The notes under the pieces: model-generated
What the model was told of the DNA's origin: nothing
Database searches by the model: none
The model's input: the letters and a program-made list of their open reading frames with translations, nothing else
Made by a program: the position numbers and the translations under genes
Assembly (NCBI RefSeq): GCF_001507535.1
Contig: NZ_LQBN01000004.1
Location: 62,001-126,000 of the forward strand
Source of the DNA: Thiomicrospira sp. WB1
Lineage (GTDB): Bacteria > Pseudomonadota > Gammaproteobacteria > Thiomicrospirales > Thiomicrospiraceae
DNA: 64,000 nt
Direction of reading: 5' to 3'
Part shown: positions 1 to 9,230 of the stretch, piece by piece
Layout: each line of letters begins with the position of its first letter
Position numbering within the stretch: position 1 is the stretch's first letter

Positions 1-181
1 TCGCAATCCCGGTCATCAAACCGGTAGCGTTGACAAAGGTTTCTTCGGCAAACAGCGCAAACACCGGAAAAATCATGAACAACCCGAGCATCCGGGTGGA
101 AAAGATACCGGCGATGGACAAGGTGGCGCGTTTCTCCAGCGCCGACATTTGTCTTGGTGCGTCCGAGACGGGTTGACTCAT
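1..181 (-). CDS. MFS transporter, N-terminal fragment (cut by window edge)
   Basis: The frame starts at an ATG at 181 with an AGGA about seven bases upstream and runs off the left edge, giving about 60 residues. A polar head of about 20 residues is followed by a hydrophobic helix with STRMLGLFMIFPVFALF (residues 28-44), which resembles the first transmembrane helix of major facilitator superfamily permeases. In many gammaproteobacteria an MFS gene is divergent from uvrA in the uvrA-MFS-ssb neighbourhood, and the position here fits that pattern. The substrate cannot be inferred from this fragment. The family call rests on one helix and on context. Confidence 0.68.
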   Translation of the reverse strand, partial: MSQPVSDAPRQMSALEKRATLSIAGIFSTRMLGLFMIFPVFALFAEETFVNATGLMTGIA

Positions 182-218
182 ACGAAATCCTGACGTTTCA
201 GAAATTGGAAAATGCGTT

Positions 219-247
219 ATTATAGCATTGATTCCGATGCATCCCGA
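219..247 (-). promoter_or_regulatory. Possible promoter of the MFS gene
   Basis: On the minus strand a perfect TATAAT (219-224) is preceded by TGC, an extended -10. The hexamer 17 bases upstream (TCGGGA, 242-247) is a poor -35. The predicted transcript would start about 30 bases before the MFS ATG. Confidence 0.35.
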
Positions 248-370
248 GCTTGCGTCGACCATCGTCTTGCGTCAAAGGCCTTCGCAGGTCCTTCACTCAC
301 AATGCACTGAGTTGGGGCCGCTTCCAGCGGGCTGACTTGAGCAAGCGTTTCAATCCAGGAGACGACCTGC

Positions 371-1081
371 ATGTCAACCAAACTGCCATGGCCCCGCCCC
401 TTCATTACCCTAAGCCTGATTTTGACCGGCCTGCTCATCGGGCCAACGGTCAACGCCGACCCGCACCGGGTGCACTTTGAATCCACCGTGACCGAGACAG
501 TGATGCCCGACACCTTTGTGGTCACATTGCGTGCTTACGAAGAAGGCCCGGACGCGACCCAGGTCAGCCGAGCCATCAATCGGCGCATGCAACAGGCGCT
601 CAACCGGGCCAAACGCTTTGCCGACATCACCATGCAAACCGAAGGCTACCGCGTGAGCCCGGTTTATGATCGCCAACACCAGCTGACACACTGGCGCGGC
701 CAGCAACGCCTGCGCCTGACAACCCAGGCCCCTTCTCAATTAAGCCAATTGTTGCAACAACTGGAATCGAGCTTGCAGTACCAACACCAATCCTACCGGC
801 TGTCAGACGCGCGGCTTGAGACGATGCGCGCTCAGTTGTTAACCCAAGCCACAAAGCACTACCGAGACAAAGCGCAATCGCTGGCGCGTTTGTTGGGCCA
901 TGACCGATTTAAGTTGGCCGAGACCCGGATCGACCCCATACAGGGGCTTAATGCCCCCCCTCGACCAATATTGGCTCGCAGCCTGTCTGAAACCTCGCGC
1001 AATGCAGAGCCAGCGATCGAAGCCGACGCCGTGACGCTGACCCAGACCATTCGCGGCGTCATGGTGTTGCCTGATTCGTGA
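371..1081 (+). CDS. SIMPL domain-containing periplasmic protein (DUF541)
   Basis: The protein has 236 residues. Residues 1-29 look like a signal peptide (basic start, hydrophobic ITLSLILTGLLIG, cleavage after VNA), so it should be exported to the periplasm. The mature part opens with a beta-rich stretch VTETVMPDTFVVTLRAYEEG and continues with alternating strands and helices, as in SIMPL/DUF541 (YggE-type) proteins, whose role is poorly defined. The start at 371 has AGGAG about nine bases upstream. It stands alone between the divergent MFS gene and uvrA, with about 75 bases before uvrA. Family assignment is by overall pattern and is moderately sure; the function is unknown. Confidence 0.62.
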   Translation: MSTKLPWPRPFITLSLILTGLLIGPTVNADPHRVHFESTVTETVMPDTFVVTLRAYEEGPDATQVSRAINRRMQQALNRAKRFADITMQTEGYRVSPVYDRQHQLTHWRGQQRLRLTTQAPSQLSQLLQQLESSLQYQHQSYRLSDARLETMRAQLLTQATKHYRDKAQSLARLLGHDRFKLAETRIDPIQGLNAPPRPILARSLSETSRNAEPAIEADAVTLTQTIRGVMVLPDS

Positions 1082-1101
1082 CCCCAGGATCGAAGCAGAG
1101 C

Positions 1102-1128
1102 TTGCTGCGTGAGTGGATTTGTTATAAT
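1102..1128 (+). promoter_or_regulatory. Probable uvrA promoter
   Basis: A perfect TATAAT (1123-1128) preceded by TGT forms an extended -10. The nearest -35-like hexamer is TTGCTG (1102-1107), but its 15-base spacer is short. No LexA-type CTGT-N8-ACAG operator is visible between this site and the uvrA start. Confidence 0.45.
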
Positions 1129-1157
1129 CAATGATTTGATTTCATAACAGGTTTCCC

Positions 1158-3974
1158 ATGCTCGAAAACATCGTTGTTCGCGGCGCACGCACGCACAATC
1201 TCAAAGACATTGACGTGACCCTGCCCCGTGACAAACTGATTGTCATGACCGGTCTGTCAGGCTCAGGCAAATCCTCTCTGGCCTTTGATACCATCTATGC
1301 CGAGGGCCAGCGCCGTTACGTTGAATCGTTGTCCGCCTATGCCCGTCAGTTTTTGTCGGTCATGGAAAAGCCCGACATCGATCACATTGAAGGGCTGTCA
1401 CCGGCCATTTCGATCGAGCAGAAATCGACCTCTCACAACCCGCGCTCCACCGTGGGAACGGTCACGGAAATTTACGATTACCTGCGTCTGCTCTATGCCC
1501 GCGCCGGGACGCCACGCTGTCCGACGCATGGCTGTGATCTGGAAGCCCAGACCGTGAGCCAGATGGTTGACCATACCCTCACCCTGCCCGAAGGGACCAA
1601 ATGCCTGTTGATCGCCCCGGTCATTCGAGGCAAAAAAGGCACGCATCAGAACCTGCTGGACGAGCTGCAGGCACAAGGCTTTATCCGCGCCCGCATCGAC
1701 GGCAAACTGCAGGAACTGGGGGGCGGCATTGAGCTGGACAAAAATCAGGAACACGACATTGAAGTGGTCATCGATCGCTTTAAAATCCGGGCCGACCTGA
1801 AGCAGCGCCTGGCCGAATCGTTTGAAACCGCCCTGCATCTGGCAGACGGACTGGCGCAAGTGGTGCCCATGTCCGACGAAGACGACTTTGAGCTGCTGTT
1901 TTCGGATCGCTTCTCCTGCCCGCACTGTGGCTATGCCGTCACCGAGCTGGAACCTCGCATCTTTTCGTTCAACAACCCACGTGGCGCTTGCCCGACCTGT
2001 GATGGGCTGGGCATGAAACAGACCTTTGATCCGGACCGCGTGGTCATTCACCCGGAGTTGAGTCTGGCTGGAGGCGCCATACGCGGCTGGGATCGGCGAC
2101 ATAAGTACTATTACGATCTACTCAAAGCCGTCGCCGATTTCTATGAATTTGACATGGAAACGCCCTGGGAAGACTTGAGCAAAAAACAGCAGGACCTCAT
2201 TCTATGGGGGTCTGGTCGCAAAAAACTGCCTTTGCCCCATGGGCGTTACAGTGCCACCCGTCGATTTGAAGGCGTGATCCCGAACATGGAACGCCGCTAT
2301 CTGGAAACCGAGAGCAAAGCCGTGCGCGACGAGCTGGAACGTTATCGCGTGTCCCATGTTTGCCAGGCCTGCCATGGCACACGTCTTAACGAAGCGGCCC
2401 GCAATGTGTTTGTGGCTGAGCGAACCCTGCCGTCCTTGACCGAACTGCCGGTGGGCGAATTGCACGACTTTTTTGAAACGCTGGCGCTTGAAGGCAGCAA
2501 AGGCAAAATTGCCGAAAAAATTATCAAGGAAATCCACGAGCGCCTGTCGTTTCTGGTCAATGTCGGTCTCAACTACCTCAATCTCAACCGCAGTGCGGAC
2601 ACCCTGTCAGGTGGCGAAGCCCAGCGTATCCGCCTGGCCAGCCAGATCGGTGCCGGCCTGGTCGGCGTTATGTACGTGCTGGATGAGCCGTCCATCGGGC
2701 TGCATCAGCGCGACAACGATCGTTTGCTCAACACACTGACTCGTCTGCGCGATCTGGGCAACACGGTGATTGTGGTAGAACACGACGAAGACGCCATCCG
2801 GGCTGCGGATTATGTGCTCGACATCGGCCCCGGAGCGGGGCTGCACGGCGGCAAAATCATGGCCAGCGGCACGCCGGAAGAAATCATGGCCTCGCCCGCT
2901 TCGTTGACCGGCCAATACCTGAGCGGTCAACGTGCCATTGCCATTCCCGAAAAACGACTGACGCCTTCTGACAAGTTTCTGGTGATTGAAGGCGCGCACG
3001 GCAACAACCTCAAAGAGGTGACACTGGAACTGCCAGCCGGCCTTTTGACCTGCGTGACCGGAGTGTCCGGGTCCGGCAAATCCACTCTGATCAACGAGAC
3101 CCTGTCCAAAATTTCGGCCAACGCCCTGAACAAGGCGCAGCTTCAGCCTGCGCCCTACCGCAAAGTGCACGGACTGGAACACTTTGACAAGGCGGTCAAC
3201 ATTGACCAAAGCCCCATTGGGCGCACGCCGCGTTCCAACCCGGCCACTTACACGGGCCTGTTTACCCCCATCCGGGAGTTGTTGGCGGCCACGCCCGAAG
3301 CACGCACCCGCGGCTATACCCCGGGACGGTTCAGCTTCAATGTCAAAGGCGGCCGCTGTGAAGCCTGTCAGGGGGATGGGGTAATCAAGGTGGAAATGCA
3401 CTTTCTGCCCGATGTGTTTGTCACCTGTGATGTCTGTCAGGGCGCACGCTACAACCGTGAAACCCTTCAGGTTGAATACAAGGGCCACAACATTCACGAC
3501 ATTCTGGAAATGACGGTGGAAGATGCACGGGCTTTTTTCGACGCCATTCCCATGCTGGCACGCAAACTGCAAACGCTGATGGACGTAGGCCTGGGTTACA
3601 TCAAACTCGGTCAAAGTGCCACTACCCTCTCCGGCGGCGAAGCACAACGTGTCAAACTCGCACGAGAGCTGTCCAAGCGCGATACGGGCAGCACCTTGTA
3701 CATTCTGGATGAGCCGACCACCGGACTGCATTTTCACGACATTGACCTGCTGCTGAAAGTGATCCGTCACCTCCGGGATCAGGGCAACACCGTCGTGGTA
3801 ATCGAACACAATCTGGATGTGATCAAAACGGCTGACTGGCTGATCGACCTGGGCCCGGAAGGTGGTTCCGGTGGGGGCCACATCATTGCCACCGGCACAC
3901 CGGAGACCGTCGCAGACACCCCGGGGTCTCATACCGGTCATTATCTGAAACCATTGCTGGCCCCTTCAAAATGA
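1158..3974 (+). CDS. uvrA: UvrABC excinuclease subunit A
   Basis: This is the damage-recognition ATPase of nucleotide excision repair, which acts as a dimer and loads UvrB at lesions. The 938 residues match the usual length (about 940). Two ABC modules are visible. The first has Walker [10 protein letters not shown] (about residue 32) and signature LSGGEAQR (about 485). The second has Walker [10 protein letters not shown] (about 637) and signature LSGGEAQR (about 825). The family's zinc-binding cysteine pairs appear at CPHC/CPTC (about 253-280) and CEAC/CDVC (about 733-760). The frame is complete and no key residue is missing. Its TGA overlaps the ATG of the DUF2927 gene (ATGA), so the two are probably translationally coupled. 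Confidence 0.98.
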   Translation: MLENIVVRGARTHNLKDIDVTLPRDKLIVMTGLSGSGKSSLAFDTIYAEGQRRYVESLSAYARQFLSVMEKPDIDHIEGLSPAISIEQKSTSHNPRSTVGTVTEIYDYLRLLYARAGTPRCPTHGCDLEAQTVSQMVDHTLTLPEGTKCLLIAPVIRGKKGTHQNLLDELQAQGFIRARIDGKLQELGGGIELDKNQEHDIEVVIDRFKIRADLKQRLAESFETALHLADGLAQVVPMSDEDDFELLFSDRFSCPHCGYAVTELEPRIFSFNNPRGACPTCDGLGMKQTFDPDRVVIHPELSLAGGAIRGWDRRHKYYYDLLKAVADFYEFDMETPWEDLSKKQQDLILWGSGRKKLPLPHGRYSATRRFEGVIPNMERRYLETESKAVRDELERYRVSHVCQACHGTRLNEAARNVFVAERTLPSLTELPVGELHDFFETLALEGSKGKIAEKIIKEIHERLSFLVNVGLNYLNLNRSADTLSGGEAQRIRLASQIGAGLVGVMYVLDEPSIGLHQRDNDRLLNTLTRLRDLGNTVIVVEHDEDAIRAADYVLDIGPGAGLHGGKIMASGTPEEIMASPASLTGQYLSGQRAIAIPEKRLTPSDKFLVIEGAHGNNLKEVTLELPAGLLTCVTGVSGSGKSTLINETLSKISANALNKAQLQPAPYRKVHGLEHFDKAVNIDQSPIGRTPRSNPATYTGLFTPIRELLAATPEARTRGYTPGRFSFNVKGGRCEACQGDGVIKVEMHFLPDVFVTCDVCQGARYNRETLQVEYKGHNIHDILEMTVEDARAFFDAIPMLARKLQTLMDVGLGYIKLGQSATTLSGGEAQRVKLARELSKRDTGSTLYILDEPTTGLHFHDIDLLLKVIRHLRDQGNTVVVIEHNLDVIKTADWLIDLGPEGGSGGGHIIATGTPETVADTPGSHTGHYLKPLLAPSK

Positions 3975-4771
3975 CCAGGCCTGGTCAAATTGCCAGCTTA
4001 TCGGCGGCGGTGATGTTCGGGGTGATTGGACAGTGCTGGGCCCAGCCAACCAACAGCCATCTGTTGAACTGGCAGGACCCGGCCTACATTGAATCGTCAT
4101 TTTATAAGATCGCATTGAACAATGAATACCAGAAAGGTGGACAGCCTTTACGCCGCTGGGAAAGCCCTATTCGCTATCACATACAGTATGATGACCTGCC
4201 CCCCAACGCAATGGTCAATGAGCTGGTTTCGACGCATTTTCAGCACTTAGCTGACATCACGGGCGTGAGCATTCGTCCGGCGAATGATGTCGCCCCCAAT
4301 TTTCGGATCGTTCTAACCCGGGACGAAACCTACCAGCAAGCCATCCAACGTTATACACCTGCTAGCACGCCCAATCTACACCTGGACAGCAACTGCATGG
4401 CCAACATTCAGGTCAGCGCAACCGGTCAGATTACTCAGGCACAGGTTGTGATTCCACTGGATCATGCAATGAGCCGCGGGCTGCTCCCCGCTTGCGTGGT
4501 CGAAGAGCTTACCCAGTCGATGGGCCTGCCCAATGATGCCGATGATGTCACCCCCAGCATTGCCAATGATGCCAGTCGCCTGGATCTGCTGACCGGGCTC
4601 GACTATGTCTTTCTGAAGTTGCTCTATCACCCGCAATTGCATGCAGGCATGAAACGGGCCGACCTGCAACAAAAGATCCCGGGCATTCTGCACGAATTTG
4701 CTCAGACAAAACTGATTCAGCGCGCTGCCCACACCGTCAATCAATCAGGACTTTATCGCCTGCTTTATTGA
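3971..4771 (+). CDS. DUF2927 domain-containing secreted protein
   Basis: The 266-residue protein begins with a likely signal peptide (residues 1-24, ending QCWA). It carries the DUF2927 hallmark [15 protein letters not shown] (175-189), a protease-like EELTQ segment, followed by a conserved [18 protein letters not shown] region. The function of DUF2927 is not established; the family has been compared to zinc-metalloprotease folds, but the classical HExxH is absent here. The ATG overlaps the uvrA stop, and codons 2-5 lie in a copy of the repeated palindrome (3973-3986), so the palindrome makes up the 5' end of the gene. A start at the internal ATG (residue 15) would destroy the signal peptide and is less likely. 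The 3' end overlaps tcdA by seven bases, tail to tail. Confidence 0.72.
   Translation: MTRPGQIASLSAAVMFGVIGQCWAQPTNSHLLNWQDPAYIESSFYKIALNNEYQKGGQPLRRWESPIRYHIQYDDLPPNAMVNELVSTHFQHLADITGVSIRPANDVAPNFRIVLTRDETYQQAIQRYTPASTPNLHLDSNCMANIQVSATGQITQAQVVIPLDHAMSRGLLPACVVEELTQSMGLPNDADDVTPSIANDASRLDLLTGLDYVFLKLLYHPQLHAGMKRADLQQKIPGILHEFAQTKLIQRAAHTVNQSGLYRLLY
3973..3986. repeat. Palindromic element copy 1 (GACCAGGCCTGGTC)
   Basis: A 14-bp perfect palindrome at the start of the DUF2927 gene, encoding residues 2-5 (TRPG) of that protein, with its first G shared with the start codon. It is one of eight copies of the core ACCAGGCCTGGT in the window. Confidence 0.85.
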
Positions 4772-5499
4772 TCCTCTGCCAGCGTTTCAATCACAAACCC
4801 TGCCAGCATCAAACCAAAGATGCCCGGCATGTAACTGGCGGTCCCGTTGACCACACGACCTCTGGCCCCGTCAATGGTTTCCATCGGGCCTGGCGGACGC
4901 GGCGTTTCAGAGGAGAACACCACCGGTACCCCCTGACGAATCCCACGCTTTCGAAGTCGCTGGCGAATTTGTCTGGCCAGACCGCACGAATGGGTTTTAA
5001 ATAAATCGGACAAGTGAATCGCGCCCGGATTGGTTCGTCTGCCCGCGCCCATGCTGGAAGCAATCGGCACCGACAAACGAATGGCTGACTCAATCAAAGC
5101 AACTTTGCAGTTCAAGCTGTCGATGGCATCAATGACAAAATCATACTTCTCATCCGTTAGAAACGCGTCCATTTGGTCCGCTTCCAAAAAGCGAGACTGG
5201 GTCATGACCTCACAGGCCGGGTTAATGAAACGAATACGTTCAGCCATCACCTCGGTTTTTTGCTGTCCCAACGTATTGCTTAATGCCACAATCTGTCGAT
5301 TTAAATTTGACGGAGAAACACGGTCATGGTCGACCAGGGTGATCCGTCCGACACCTGCTCGCGCGATGGCCTCAGCCGCAAAGCCCCCAACGCCGCCCAC
5401 CCCAGCGATTAAGACGTGGGCGCTACGAAGCCGTGCCAACGCCAACTCTGAAAACACCAAAGCGCTGCGCTCAAACAAACCGGAAACCAAACTATCCAT
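4765..5499 (-). CDS. tcdA: tRNA threonylcarbamoyladenosine dehydratase (TcdA/CsdL)
   Basis: This is a ThiF/MoeB/E1-like enzyme that uses ATP to cyclise t6A37 of tRNA to ct6A. The 244 residues show the nucleotide-binding glycine motif GVGGVGG (33-39), then LVDHDRVSPSNLNRQ with the arginine that contacts ATP in E1-like folds. The zinc-binding CxxC pairs of ThiF/MoeB are absent, which favours TcdA over ThiF or MoeB. The family-typical GVPVVFSSE and a C-terminal glycine-rich hydrophobic helix are present. The start overlaps the stop of the upstream TatD gene by eight bases, so the two are probably coupled. Confidence 0.88.
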   Translation of the reverse strand: MDSLVSGLFERSALVFSELALARLRSAHVLIAGVGGVGGFAAEAIARAGVGRITLVDHDRVSPSNLNRQIVALSNTLGQQKTEVMAERIRFINPACEVMTQSRFLEADQMDAFLTDEKYDFVIDAIDSLNCKVALIESAIRLSVPIASSMGAGRRTNPGAIHLSDLFKTHSCGLARQIRQRLRKRGIRQGVPVVFSSETPRPPGPMETIDGARGRVVNGTASYMPGIFGLMLAGFVIETLAEDQ

Positions 5500-6274
5500 C
5501 CTTAGACACCTTCATAAATAAACGACGGCTATTTTGCCATAAATGAGCTTTCAATCGGCTTACAGGCATCGACAAATGTTGTGCCATACAGTCGATCAAT
5601 TGAGACACTTTACCCAACTGCTCACTGCATTTTGGATCATCCGAGTCAGGTTGCGCGTCCGATTCAATCACCAGGGAGTCCAGGCCAATGGCTTCGACAA
5701 TTTGGTGATAACGTCGGGCATTGGGATTCAGATAGGTCGGCCCCACACCAATCAAGAACCCTTCATCCACAAATTGCTTTGCCATCTCAGCCCCACCGGA
5801 AAAGCCGTGCATGATGCCTCGCACCCCAGAAAACTCGGAGGATTTGAATAGACGAAGCATCTCATTCCATGCCTTAAAACAATGCAGGGAAACCGGACGA
5901 TCGTAATGCACCGCTAGGGCCAGCTGCCGCTCAAACCAGTCCATCTGCATGGATAGAGGCTGGCGGTCAACGATGGATTTATCCAACCCGATTTCACCAA
6001 TTGTGGCGTATGGATGGGTTTGCAGAAGGTTGGCAAGATAACTCATGACCACTTCGAGCGAGTCAGATTCGTGTTCGATGAACCAGGGATGCACGCCAAT
6101 GGCAGGGACGATATTCTGGGTAAATTGTGCCAGATGGAGGGTTTCAAGACTGTCTTTGAGCGTGGTACTGACTGCTAGGTAGGCTTGCGCTGGTAGCGAA
6201 GGAGCAAACGTTTTGGTGTCAGTGGATTTCGGCACTACACACCAAGCTAAATGAGCGTGGGTATCAAATATCAT
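5492..6274 (-). CDS. TatD family metal-dependent hydrolase
   Basis: The 260-residue protein has the TatD TIM-barrel metal ligands in order: DTHAHL (4-9), GEIGLD (93-98), SLHCF (His131), MHGFSG (His156) and IESDA (Asp206). TatD-type enzymes are metal-dependent DNases or phosphodiesterases. The proper paralogue (TatD, YcfH or YjjV type) cannot be settled from sequence alone; the length and loose N-terminus suggest a YjjV-like member. The start lies about five bases beyond the rplQ terminator, and the gene overlaps tcdA, so it may depend on read-through from the alpha operon or on a promoter inside it. Confidence 0.85.
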   Translation of the reverse strand: MIFDTHAHLAWCVVPKSTDTKTFAPSLPAQAYLAVSTTLKDSLETLHLAQFTQNIVPAIGVHPWFIEHESDSLEVVMSYLANLLQTHPYATIGEIGLDKSIVDRQPLSMQMDWFERQLALAVHYDRPVSLHCFKAWNEMLRLFKSSEFSGVRGIMHGFSGGAEMAKQFVDEGFLIGVGPTYLNPNARRYHQIVEAIGLDSLVIESDAQPDSDDPKCSEQLGKVSQLIDCMAQHLSMPVSRLKAHLWQNSRRLFMKVSKDG

Positions 6275-6278
6275 GAAT

Positions 6279-6303
6279 AAAAAAGCCAGCTGATGCTGGC
6301 TTT
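6279..6303 (-). terminator. Intrinsic terminator of the alpha operon
   Basis: On the minus strand the stem AAAGCCAGC / GCTGGCTTT with a four-base loop is followed by a T run, immediately after the rplQ stop. It closes the 31-kb ribosomal/RNA polymerase block. Confidence 0.85.
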
Positions 6304-6306
6304 GAT

Positions 6307-6696
6307 TTAGGCTTCTTCCTGAGCTTCGTCGTCTTGGATGGGTCGGTCCACCAATTCAACAAAGGCCATCGGTGCGTTGTCACCAGGGCGATAACCGCAT
6401 TTTAGAATACGGATGTATCCGCCTGGACGGGATTCATAACGCGGTCCCAGTTCAGAAAAAAGTTTACCCACAGCGGCTTTGTCACGCAGTCGTGAAAAAG
6501 CGAGACGACGGTTATGAACCGAGTCTTCTTTCGCCAGAGTAATGAGAGGTTCGGCTACACCGCGCAGTTCCTTGGCCTTGGCGACCGTTGTCTTAATCAT
6601 CTCATGTTCAAACAGAGACGCTGACATGTTACGGAACATCGCTTTACGATGTGAGCTGTTTCGATTTAATTTACGACCACTTTTACGATGACGCAT
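6307..6696 (-). CDS. rplQ: 50S ribosomal protein L17
   Basis: L17 sits near the peptide exit tunnel of the large subunit. The 129 residues begin [12 protein letters not shown], followed by the conserved [10 protein letters not shown] and [16 protein letters not shown], which identify the family at once. The length agrees with the usual 120-130, with an acidic tail (QDDEAQEEA). It is the last gene of the alpha operon, 15 bases after rpoA, and is followed by an intrinsic terminator. Confidence 0.98.
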   Translation of the reverse strand: MRHRKSGRKLNRNSSHRKAMFRNMSASLFEHEMIKTTVAKAKELRGVAEPLITLAKEDSVHNRRLAFSRLRDKAAVGKLFSELGPRYESRPGGYIRILKCGYRPGDNAPMAFVELVDRPIQDDEAQEEA

Positions 6697-6711
6697 GGTT
6701 TATCCTTTAAA

Positions 6712-7701
6712 TTACGCTGTCTCTCTGCTCACCAGGCTGGAAGGCGGCCAGTTTTCAAGTTTGGTGCCCAAACCTAGCCCGCGTTGAGCCAATACATCTT
6801 TGATTTCCTGCAGAGATTTTTTACCCAGGTTCGGTGTTTTCAGCAAGCTGGACTCGGCACGTTGAACCAAGTCACCGATGTAGTAAATTTGCTCGGCTTT
6901 CAAGCAATTGGCAGAACGCACGGTCAATTCGAGATCATCAACAGGCTGAAGGAAGATCGGATCAAACTCACTTTCTTCCTCTTCCTGAACCACAATTTCT
7001 TTATGCTTCAAATCGACAAATGCGACCAGCTGATAGTGCAGAACCGTTGCAGCCTGTTTGATGGCTTCTTCCGGCCCTAAAGTGCCGTCGGTAACAACGT
7101 TCAAAATCAGTTTGTCCAGGTCTGTCCGTTGCTCAACCCGTGCACTCTGCACTTCGTAGCTCACGGTCTTGACAGGGCTGTAGCTGGCATCCAGTTTCAA
7201 AACACCAATGCTGGATGAATCATTATCTAAATCCTGCACAGCGGCCTGATAACCAATCCCTTTCTGCACTTTCAAGGTCATGTTCAATTCGGCATCATCG
7301 CTCAAGTGCGCGACCACCAAATCCGGGTTCATTACCTCGGTATCATGATTCAATTGAATATCACCCGCTGTCACGACTGCTGGCCCTTTTTTTGAAAGGG
7401 TCAGTTCAGCGGAATCAGATTCGTTCAATTTCACTGCGACCTCTTTCAGGTTAAGCAGTATTTCCATGACATCTTCACGAACCCCTTCAATGCTTGAGTA
7501 CTCGTGCAAAACACCGTCAATCTGGGCTTCGACAATGGCCGCACCTGGCATGGAAGACAAAAGAATTCTTCTTAAAGCGTTCCCCAGAGTGTGACCAAAC
7601 CCACGCTCCAATGGTTCAAGCGTTACACGGCTATGAAACTCACTGACTGTCTTAATGTCTACTAAACGTGGCGTTAGTAGCTGCTCTAACATCTCTTGCA
7701 T
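6712..7701 (-). CDS. rpoA: DNA-directed RNA polymerase subunit alpha
   Basis: The alpha subunit nucleates RNA polymerase assembly and contacts UP elements and activators. The N-terminal domain holds [18 protein letters not shown], and the C-terminal domain holds RSANCLKAE, the DNA- and activator-binding helix corresponding to R265/N268 in E. coli. I chose the ATG at 7701, which has GGAGAGA about seven bases upstream and gives 329 residues, exactly the E. coli length. A longer frame from a TTG at 7722 would add seven residues that include the ribosome-binding site. It lies between rpsD and rplQ, the standard alpha-operon order. Confidence 0.98.
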   Translation of the reverse strand: MQEMLEQLLTPRLVDIKTVSEFHSRVTLEPLERGFGHTLGNALRRILLSSMPGAAIVEAQIDGVLHEYSSIEGVREDVMEILLNLKEVAVKLNESDSAELTLSKKGPAVVTAGDIQLNHDTEVMNPDLVVAHLSDDAELNMTLKVQKGIGYQAAVQDLDNDSSSIGVLKLDASYSPVKTVSYEVQSARVEQRTDLDKLILNVVTDGTLGPEEAIKQAATVLHYQLVAFVDLKHKEIVVQEEEESEFDPIFLQPVDDLELTVRSANCLKAEQIYYIGDLVQRAESSLLKTPNLGKKSLQEIKDVLAQRGLGLGTKLENWPPSSLVSRETA

Positions 7702-7729
7702 TAGAAGTTCTCTCCGTGTCAAAGGGGGT

Positions 7730-8350
7730 TTACTTAGAGTAAAGCTCTACAATCAGGTGTTCAGCGATGTCTGCTGACAGATCGGAACGATCCGGTACTG
7801 ATTTGAAAACACCTTCGAACTTGGAGGAATCCACTTCTACCCAGTTAACGTGTCCGGCCTGAGAAGCCAACTCCAATGCAGACGCGATACGACTCTGGTT
7901 GCGTGATTTTTCACGAATGCTGACCACATCGCCTGCATTGACTTCATACGAAGGAATGTTCACTGACTGTCCGTTAACCTGCACTGACTTGTGCGAAACC
8001 AACTGTCTTGCTTCGGCACGTGTTGACGCAAATCCCATACGATAAACAACATTATCGAGCCGGCTCTCCAACAACTGAAGCAGGATTACACCCGTCGAAC
8101 CTTTTCGACGATCGGCTTCTTTGTAGTAGGAACGGAATTTCTTTTCCATCACGCCATACATACGGCGAACTTTCTGTTTTTCACGCAGCTGAAGGCCGTA
8201 CTCGGTGACGCGCTTACGCCCAGCACCGTGCTGACCTGGCAACTGATCGATCTTACACTTTGATTCGATGCTGCGAACACCGCTCTTCAAGAAAAGATCA
8301 GTGCCTTCGCGACGTGACAGTTTACATTTTGGACCAATATATCTAGCCAT
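7730..8350 (-). CDS. rpsD: 30S ribosomal protein S4
   Basis: S4 is a primary 16S rRNA-binding protein that starts assembly of the 30S body. The 206 residues match E. coli in length. The sequence starts [16 protein letters not shown] and contains the S4 RNA-binding domain with [20 protein letters not shown] and [11 protein letters not shown]. In E. coli S4 is also the translational repressor of the alpha operon; whether that holds here is not shown by the sequence. It lies between rpsK and rpoA. Confidence 0.98.
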   Translation of the reverse strand: MARYIGPKCKLSRREGTDLFLKSGVRSIESKCKIDQLPGQHGAGRKRVTEYGLQLREKQKVRRMYGVMEKKFRSYYKEADRRKGSTGVILLQLLESRLDNVVYRMGFASTRAEARQLVSHKSVQVNGQSVNIPSYEVNAGDVVSIREKSRNQSRIASALELASQAGHVNWVEVDSSKFEGVFKSVPDRSDLSADIAEHLIVELYSK

Positions 8351-8365
8351 CTTTTACCTCTGAAT

Positions 8366-8755
8366 TTATACGCGACGTTTTTTCGGCGGACGGCAGCCGT
8401 TGTGAGGAATCGGCGTCACATCGGAAATGGATGTGATTTTGAAGCCGACACTGTTCAACCCTCGAACGGCTGAATCCCGACCTGGCCCTGGTCCTTTTAC
8501 CATGACGTCCATATTTTTAACGCCATAATCGGTTGCCATTTGGCCGGCACGTTCCGCCGCTACCTGCGCCGCGAATGGCGTGCTTTTTCGCGACCCGCGA
8601 AAACCGCTACCACCTGAGGTAGCCCAGCACAACGCATTACCTTGACGATCGGTAATCGTAATAATGGTGTTGTTAAACGTTGCGTGAACATGGGCAACAG
8701 CGTCGGTTACGACCTGTTTCGTCTTCTTTTTAACTCGTGAATTTGCTTTTGCCAT
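8366..8755 (-). CDS. rpsK: 30S ribosomal protein S11
   Basis: S11 forms part of the 30S platform near the E site and the Shine-Dalgarno helix. The 129 residues show the family core [33 protein letters not shown] and the basic tail [17 protein letters not shown]-like end ([15 protein letters not shown]). The length equals that of E. coli. It sits between rpsM and rpsD in the alpha operon. Confidence 0.98.
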   Translation of the reverse strand: MAKANSRVKKKTKQVVTDAVAHVHATFNNTIITITDRQGNALCWATSGGSGFRGSRKSTPFAAQVAAERAGQMATDYGVKNMDVMVKGPGPGRDSAVRGLNSVGFKITSISDVTPIPHNGCRPPKKRRV

Positions 8756-8775
8756 ATTTCATCTCTAAATTTTGC

Positions 8776-9132
8776 TTAACGCTTGATAGGTTTTTTAGGA
8801 CCCTTGCGAGTACGCGCGTTGTTTTTAGTACGCTGACCTCTCAAAGGCAAGCTGCGACGATGACGGATACCGCGATAGCAGCCCATATCCATCAGACGCT
8901 TAATGTTCATGGTCACTTCACGGCGCAAATCGCCTTCAATTCGATAATTTGTGACTTCTGAACGAATGGCTTCGAGTTGTTCTTCTGTTAGTTCTCGAAC
9001 TTTGGTAGTGGGTGCAATTTTAACGGCCTCGCAGATTTTCTGCGAAGTTGTCTGCCCTACACCGTAGATCGATCTCAATCCAATAACGATGTGTTTATTT
9101 ACTGGAATGTTTACGCCGGCAATACGTGCCAT
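8776..9132 (-). CDS. rpsM: 30S ribosomal protein S13
   Basis: S13 is a head protein of the small subunit that contacts the P-site tRNA and the B1 intersubunit bridge. The 118 residues start [16 protein letters not shown], carry the helix-two-turns-helix segment [15 protein letters not shown], and end with the basic tail [18 protein letters not shown]. It has GGAG upstream of the ATG. It is the first gene of the alpha operon here: the gene normally placed before it, rpmJ, is missing between secY and rpsM. Confidence 0.98.
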   Translation of the reverse strand: MARIAGVNIPVNKHIVIGLRSIYGVGQTTSQKICEAVKIAPTTKVRELTEEQLEAIRSEVTNYRIEGDLRREVTMNIKRLMDMGCYRGIRHRRSLPLRGQRTKNNARTRKGPKKPIKR

Positions 9133-9171
9133 GTTGCGCTCCTTGACTATCCATCTACCGAAAAACGAGCG

Positions 9172-9200
9172 ATTATACTCATTTCAGGAATTAATTACCA
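9172..9200 (-). promoter_or_regulatory. Possible alpha-operon promoter with overlapping dyad
   Basis: On the minus strand a perfect TATAAT (9172-9177) lies 17 bases downstream of a weak -35, TGGTAA (9195-9200). The -35 is half of a perfect dyad TTACCA-G-TGGTAA (9195-9207). The site is about 40 bases before the rpsM start and lies in the secY-rpsM gap. Confidence 0.45.
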
Positions 9201-9210
9201 GTGGTAACTT

Positions 9211-9227
9211 AAATTTGGATCAAATTT
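9211..9227. repeat. AT-rich inverted repeat behind secY
   Basis: AAATTTG-GAT-CAAATTT is a 7-bp inverted repeat directly after the secY stop and next to the TTACCA dyad. It has no T run, so it is not a convincing terminator. Confidence 0.5.
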
Positions 9228-9230
9228 ATG

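Noticed and set aside
220-525. 101-codon frame on the minus strand in the MFS-SIMPL gap
   Set aside because: It has no ribosome-binding site or domain, and it overlaps both the MFS promoter and the SIMPL start.
1090-1157. LexA (SOS) box upstream of uvrA
   Set aside because: I looked for a CTGT-N8-ACAG type site near the uvrA -10 and found none; TTTGATTTCATAACAG has only one matching half.
2360-2374. Near match GCCAGGCCTGCC in uvrA
   Set aside because: It has mismatches in the second arm and is explained by codons of a zinc-site region (CQACHG).
2607-3941. Long open frame of 444 codons on the strand opposite uvrA
   Set aside because: The uvrA frame is complete and highly conserved, and the opposite frame has no recognisable domain. 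Such mirror frames are common in GC-biased codon usage.
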